Below, one piece after another: positions 40,633-44,411 of a stretch of DNA of 44,411 nucleotides. The notes beneath the pieces are model-generated. The model ran no database searches and was not told the DNA's origin. It saw only the letters and a list, made by a program, of their open reading frames with translations. This DNA is from F23-D06 sp045116675 (lineage in GTDB: Bacteria > Bacteroidota > Bacteroidia > Bacteroidales > WCHB1-69): contig JBGUMF010000078.1 in NCBI GenBank assembly GCA_045116675.1, positions 1 to 44,411 of the forward strand, given 5' to 3'. Within the stretch, counting starts at the first letter, position 1. Each line of letters starts with the position of its first letter. A program made the translations under genes and the position numbers.

Positions 40633-42384
40633 ATGAAAAAAATCATTTGCATTGTGATGACGACCTTTGTCGGCATTACGACTCTATTCGCCCAAACGGT
40701 GACGCTTACCTTCACCGGTCGCGATGCCAACAACCATTTCATCCCTTTTGATCGGGTGGAGATTGGCAATGTGACACGGAGCTGGCAAGAAACCATCTAC
40801 TATCCTGACACCGTTATAGTGATGGGAGGAACTGGCATTGAGGAGAATGTGTTTACAAAGGGCTTTGCCCTTGCCCAAAACAATCCGAATCCATTTGAAG
40901 TCACCACGAACGCAACGCTGACGACATCGGAGGCTGGCGAGGTGACGATGGAGATGTTGGACATGAACGGCCGTATGGTGGCATCACAGAAATTTGGCAA
41001 CATCCAAGCGGGAGTCCACCAATTCACTCTGACTGTTGCCGTTCCCGGCACATACATTCTGACCGCCCGCCAAAACGGGAAAACATCCTCCATCAAGATG
41101 GTGAATACAGGAGAAGGGGCAATAAATAGGGTAGAATACGCGGGAGTTTCAGGAATATTGCAACGGAAGAGCAATCCAAAAGGCATTATTACCAGTCTCT
41201 TTAATCTTGGGGATGAGATGGTGTACATTGGTTATGTCAATATAAATGGTACGGAATACACCAGCCAAACGATTCACAAGAATCAAATTGTATCGGAGAA
41301 CTTTATTCTGAATTTCAATGTAACAGCGCCCACCGGATTGGCTACCGTAACCACCGATGAAGTTACGGACATTCAACCTACCAGAGCCACATGTGGTGGT
41401 AATGTGGTGGATGATGGGGGCTATAGTGTGATAGCGCGCGGTATCTGTTGGAGTACAACTCCTAATCCTGTATTTAATGACAATCACATTTCCAATGGGG
41501 ATGGTTTGGGAGCGTTCACTTGCCAGCTTACCAATTTGTCAGAAGGAACCACCTATTATATGCGGGCATACGCGGTGAACAGTGTGGGCACGGCGTACGG
41601 GACACAGAGAAGTTTCACCACCACCGCTGTCGGCCAACCTTGTCCAGGCACACCCACGGTGACCGACCACGAGGGTAACGTGTATAACACGGTGCAGATT
41701 GGCAACCAGTGCTGGATGCGGGACAACCTTCGGACAACCACCTCACCGAGCACGGGAACATATCTCATTCCGGATACCAATGTTTCCGGTACCTACACGG
41801 GCAAGCAGGCCCGCTGGTACTACAACGACTCAGCAACGTATGCGCCGATGAACTACGGCCTGCTCTACAATTGGAACGCGGCGGTGGATACGTTCAACAC
41901 GGCATACGAGGAGACTAGCGTGAACAATAGTTCCAGCATGTCCGTGACGTTTAATGGTCACCGCAGGGGTATTTGTCCTGCGGGTTGGCACTTGCCGAGT
42001 GATGCGGAGTGGAATACGATGGAGGCGACCGTGTGCGGTTCGGGCTGGCAGAGCAGTTATGAGACCAGTGGTGGCTTTCGTGGTTCACATGCAGGCAAGC
42101 TCGCAGGTGGTAATAACTGGGCAACCAGCACCACGTCTGGTGCGCCTGGCGACTATGGCTACGCCGATCGCAACGCTTCTGGCTTTTCTGCCGTTCCGGC
42201 AGGCCGCTGCTACGGTTCGTGGTTCGACTTTGCGGGCTACTACGCCTACTTCTGGTCTTCTACGGAGGGAGGCGGCCAATACGGCGCGTACTACCGCTAC
42301 ATCTCCTACAGTAACACGGGTGTGTGCCGGAATCCCTTCGACAAGAGCTACGGCTATTCTGTCCGCTGTCTCCGCGACTATTGA
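40633..42384 (+). CDS. FISUMP surface protein with an N-terminal T9SS-CTD-like module
   Basis: This 583-aa secreted protein is a shorter paralog of the 990-aa protein at 19814. It has a signal peptide (MKKIICIVMTTFVGITTLFA). A CTD-like module follows (FTGRDANNHFIPFDRVEIGN, LAQNNPNPFEVTTNATL, GVHQFTLTV, SIKMVNTGEG), then one FN3-like module (VIARGICWSTTPNPVF, YYMRAYAVNSVGTAYG) and one FISUMP domain (VTDHEGNVYNTVQIGNQCWM, RGICPAGWHLPSDAEW, YGYSVRCLRDY). The ATG at 40633 opens the signal peptide; one four codons upstream is also possible. Such proteins are probably exposed and bind polymers or surfaces; that is inference. Confidence 0.85.
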   Translation: MKKIICIVMTTFVGITTLFAQTVTLTFTGRDANNHFIPFDRVEIGNVTRSWQETIYYPDTVIVMGGTGIEENVFTKGFALAQNNPNPFEVTTNATLTTSEAGEVTMEMLDMNGRMVASQKFGNIQAGVHQFTLTVAVPGTYILTARQNGKTSSIKMVNTGEGAINRVEYAGVSGILQRKSNPKGIITSLFNLGDEMVYIGYVNINGTEYTSQTIHKNQIVSENFILNFNVTAPTGLATVTTDEVTDIQPTRATCGGNVVDDGGYSVIARGICWSTTPNPVFNDNHISNGDGLGAFTCQLTNLSEGTTYYMRAYAVNSVGTAYGTQRSFTTTAVGQPCPGTPTVTDHEGNVYNTVQIGNQCWMRDNLRTTTSPSTGTYLIPDTNVSGTYTGKQARWYYNDSATYAPMNYGLLYNWNAAVDTFNTAYEETSVNNSSSMSVTFNGHRRGICPAGWHLPSDAEWNTMEATVCGSGWQSSYETSGGFRGSHAGKLAGGNNWATSTTSGAPGDYGYADRNASGFSAVPAGRCYGSWFDFAGYYAYFWSSTEGGGQYGAYYRYISYSNTGVCRNPFDKSYGYSVRCLRDY

Positions 42385-42401
42385 TCAGTGATCAGTAGTC
42401 A

Positions 42402-42842
42402 GTGGTAAGGAATAATCCCGAAAAATTCCCTGAAGGATATGTTTTTCAGCTTGAAAATCAAGAGGTTGTTTCTTTAAGGTCAAAATTTTTGACCTTAAAG
42501 AATGCAGGAAGAGGTCAACACACCAAATATCCACCCAAGGCCTTCACTGAAAAGGGGCTCTACATGTTAGCAACGATATTGAAGAGTCCGCGTGCGGTGC
42601 AGACCACCATCGCCATTGTGGAGGCATACGCCAAGTTGAAGGAGCTGTCGCGGGTGATTGTGGAGATTCCCCAACAACAAGAAGATAAGGACGCGCAGAG
42701 GAGGCTGCTTCACCGCAGCGGCCAATTGGTGGAGGACCTGATGTCGGACGTGTTGCCGAAGCAGAGCAGCGACACCACGCTTGAGCTGAACCTCGCCATG
42801 CTCAAATTCCGCCACACTGTCCATAGGGAGAAAGGGGAATAG
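42402..42842 (+). pseudogene. 5'-truncated ORF6N-domain gene
   Basis: The 146-residue frame matches only the second part of an ORF6N domain: NNPEKFPEGYVFQLENQE, LRSKFLTLKN and AFTEKGLYMLATILKSPRAV, with the helical C-terminus intact (LVEDLMSDVLPKQ). The usual N-terminal IRGQKVMLDRDLA-type strand and about 30-40 residues are missing; upstream is an in-frame stop (TAG, 42396-42398) and the spacer after the FISUMP gene. ORF6N proteins come from phages and toxin-antitoxin-like loci. The frame opens at a GTG that is probably not a real start. No neighbouring phage gene is seen. Confidence 0.75.
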
Positions 42843-43116
42843 AATTAGAATGTTTCCATCAAAATGGCATGCAGATATGTAGCCAATGCGGGGAGAGAAT
42901 AAATGTAATAAATATGGAGGGGAAATATATCAATTTAACATAATATAAATTATCGGACAAATGACAGTATTTATTTCAACCTATAATTTAGAGAGCTAGG
43001 ATAAGCTATGGGACATCTGAAACGTCTTAAAAAAAGCAAACGATATCGCGCTGAGAATGTAATATTCGGATTTAAATCAGTTATCCGTCTGAAAATTTGA
43101 AATCCAATAAAATCCT
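42843..43116. other. AT-rich intergenic region between the ORF6N remnant and the GH28-like gene
   Basis: This 274-bp region is clearly more AT-rich than its flanks and has no promoter box, RNA gene or terminator that I can support. It contains a 30-codon basic frame (43008-43100, starting MGHLKRLKKSKRYRAEN) that is not backed by any further evidence. Confidence 0.5.
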
Positions 43117-44411
43117 TTAATGACGCTCGAAAATCAGATTTTCGTCGCTGACCGTGTCCCCGGACATCTGTGCTGAAATCTTGTCAAAGGATGCGGATTT
43201 GACATCGTCCAGGACAAACGGCAAACGGTAGTCAGATTTTTGCGCTGTGAGGCGGATGTTCTTAAAGGAAATACCATCCACATGGCGGACAAAAAAGCCC
43301 CACGCAGGCAATTCCTTAAACTGAGAGAACTCTGGATAGGCTTTCGGCATCTCCGGTACCCTGTCCAGCTCGTCAGGCCGCACACGGGCCACCATCGGGT
43401 CGCCACCACCCGGGTAATTTAACATAATATTTTCCAACACCACATTCTCGATATGGGATTCCGGCAGCCCAACGACGGAGGACGGCGAGATGTTGCGCGG
43501 ATTGTCCTCGATGGGACCTTCGTACTCGTAGCCGGCATCCGCCTTCGTGGCGGGCACGGTGCAGGTCACGTTGCGCACAGTGATGTTCTTCATCGTACTG
43601 ATCTTGCCAGCGGGACGGCGGCGGTCGCCCACCACGATGTAGATGGGATTCCCCACGTTATTGGCCGTCAGGCTGTCCACTAAGATGTCCTCACAGATGC
43701 CGCCGTCCACGCTCTGTATGGTAATGGCGCTGCGATAGGTGTTGTACACGGTGTTGCCGATGATGCGGATATTCTTGAATCCGCCCAGCCCGAAAGTACC
43801 TAACTTGATGCCATTGGCGCTGGAACGTGCCGTGCAGTTGCGCACCTCCACATTCTGGCAGAGCGCGTCTTTGCTGTGAGATTTCAGGCAGATGGCATCA
43901 TCCGACGAGTTAAAATAGCTGTTTTTCAAGAGAAAACCATTGCAATCCACAATGTCGATGCCGTCGTTGTTCCAATAGGCGCAACTTTCCACGAAGATAT
44001 GGTCCACGACCACATCCGTACATTGGTCGTAGGTCTGCACCCATTCGGCGGCATCTTTCAGTGTAACATCTTGAATCTCAATATGATTACATTCGCGCAG
44101 ATAGATGAGCCGCGGACGGGAGGAGACTCTGTCGTACTTGAGCGCGTCTTTGAGAATGCCGGCATGGACCTGTTGCGCGAAATTGTTGCCCAGCTCGCGC
44201 CCGTGCCCGATGATATTGCCTTTCCCGACAATGGCCACATGGTCGCATTTCTCGCCAATCACCAGCGCATACGTGCCGCAAATCTTGTCGTAGTCGTAGG
44301 GATTGGCGGAACCTTCCAGGACGGCACCCTCCAAAAGGCGGATGGTCACATTGGAGCGCAAGTGGACAGATCCGGTAAGGTAGCGCCCCACCCAGAAAGT
44401 GAGTTCTCCCC
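43117..44411 (-). CDS. GH28-like beta-helix protein, C-terminal part
   Basis: This 432-codon C-terminal part (including stop) continues past the window's right end. It is a right-handed beta-helix related to glycoside hydrolase family 28 (pectin-degrading polygalacturonases). LTGSVHLRSNVTIRLLEGAVL is the first coil and the repeats are N-x-IRIIGNTVYN-like. Two of the four GH28 motifs are visible: NNDGIDIVDC and SSDDAICLKS. The GHG and RIK motifs are not: ANGIKLGTFGLGGF and YRSAITIQSVDGG stand in their places. It may be a different beta-helix glycosidase or lyase. The ATG lies outside the window. Confidence 0.8.
   Translation of the reverse strand, partial: GELTFWVGRYLTGSVHLRSNVTIRLLEGAVLEGSANPYDYDKICGTYALVIGEKCDHVAIVGKGNIIGHGRELGNNFAQQVHAGILKDALKYDRVSSRPRLIYLRECNHIEIQDVTLKDAAEWVQTYDQCTDVVVDHIFVESCAYWNNDGIDIVDCNGFLLKNSYFNSSDDAICLKSHSKDALCQNVEVRNCTARSSANGIKLGTFGLGGFKNIRIIGNTVYNTYRSAITIQSVDGGICEDILVDSLTANNVGNPIYIVVGDRRRPAGKISTMKNITVRNVTCTVPATKADAGYEYEGPIEDNPRNISPSSVVGLPESHIENVVLENIMLNYPGGGDPMVARVRPDELDRVPEMPKAYPEFSQFKELPAWGFFVRHVDGISFKNIRLTAQKSDYRLPFVLDDVKSASFDKISAQMSGDTVSDENLIFERH

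Noticed and set aside
43008..43100. 30-codon basic frame (MGHLKRLKKSKRYRAEN...)
   Set aside because: There is no promoter or neighbour support, and short basic frames arise by chance in AT-rich DNA.
1..44411. CRISPR array, integrase or insertion sequence
   Set aside because: No evenly spaced repeats, cas genes, transposase or integrase motifs were found on either strand. The only mobile-element trace is the ORF6N remnant.

Overview
The window looks like a chromosomal stretch of an uncultured member of the order Bacteroidales (phylum Bacteroidota), probably a gut or rumen anaerobe. The evidence is TAnnTTTG -7 promoter boxes in front of many genes, few Shine-Dalgarno sequences, a PorV/PorQ-type outer-membrane protein, FISUMP (Fibrobacter succinogenes major paralogous domain) surface proteins, DUF4293 and DUF4230 proteins, PyrDB/PyrK-type dihydroorotate dehydrogenase and an intermediate-length IspG. 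Family or genus cannot be fixed from sequence alone.

Layout. 1-4348 (+): the end of an acyl-CoA dehydrogenase gene, etfB and etfA (electron transfer for short-chain acyl-CoA oxidation or reduction), then a LolD-like ABC ATPase, a lipoprotein and a DUF4293 membrane protein. 4369-5719 (-): threonine aldolase and a small membrane protein. 5969-10719 (+): GlsB-like stress protein, bleomycin-hydrolase-type peptidase, DUF2147 protein, tRNA-Ala(GGC), a THUMP RNA methyltransferase and a PorV/PorQ-family barrel.

10833-17030 (+) is an accessory cassette of eleven mostly unnamed genes: a GIY-YIG-like protein, a 78-aa protein, two paralogous small membrane proteins that bracket an EcsC-TerB protein, a coiled coil and an eight-cysteine zinc-ribbon protein, then a single-pass OmpA-domain protein, a 100-aa acidic protein and two DUF4230 proteins. 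It has its own promoter with an operator-like repeat and ends in a strong terminator. This is the best candidate for an undescribed system.

17041-24124 is a surface and signalling cluster: a putative DNA-binding regulator, a truncated SUMF1 domain fused to a predicted beta-barrel, a SUMF1 lipoprotein, a 990-aa two-FISUMP surface protein and a convergent membrane-anchored Ser/Thr kinase. A second FISUMP protein lies at 40633-42384.

24197-32377 (+) is housekeeping: deoC, an HU protein, a 29-aa AURKAIP1/COX24-like (mS38-type) protein, rng, recX, prfB with its programmed +1 frameshift, prs, a ThiL-like gene and ispG. 32372-38485 (-) holds a SpoU methyltransferase, dnaB, cdd, pyrD, pyrK, pyrF and an OmpR-type response regulator, so prs, pyrDKF, cdd and deoC put much of nucleotide and pentose-phosphate metabolism in one neighbourhood. 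38650-40545 (+) has a secreted EEP-family phosphatase/nuclease and a GT2 polyprenol-phosphate mannosyltransferase. The right end has an ORF6N gene remnant and the C-terminal part of a GH28-like beta-helix protein that runs off the window.
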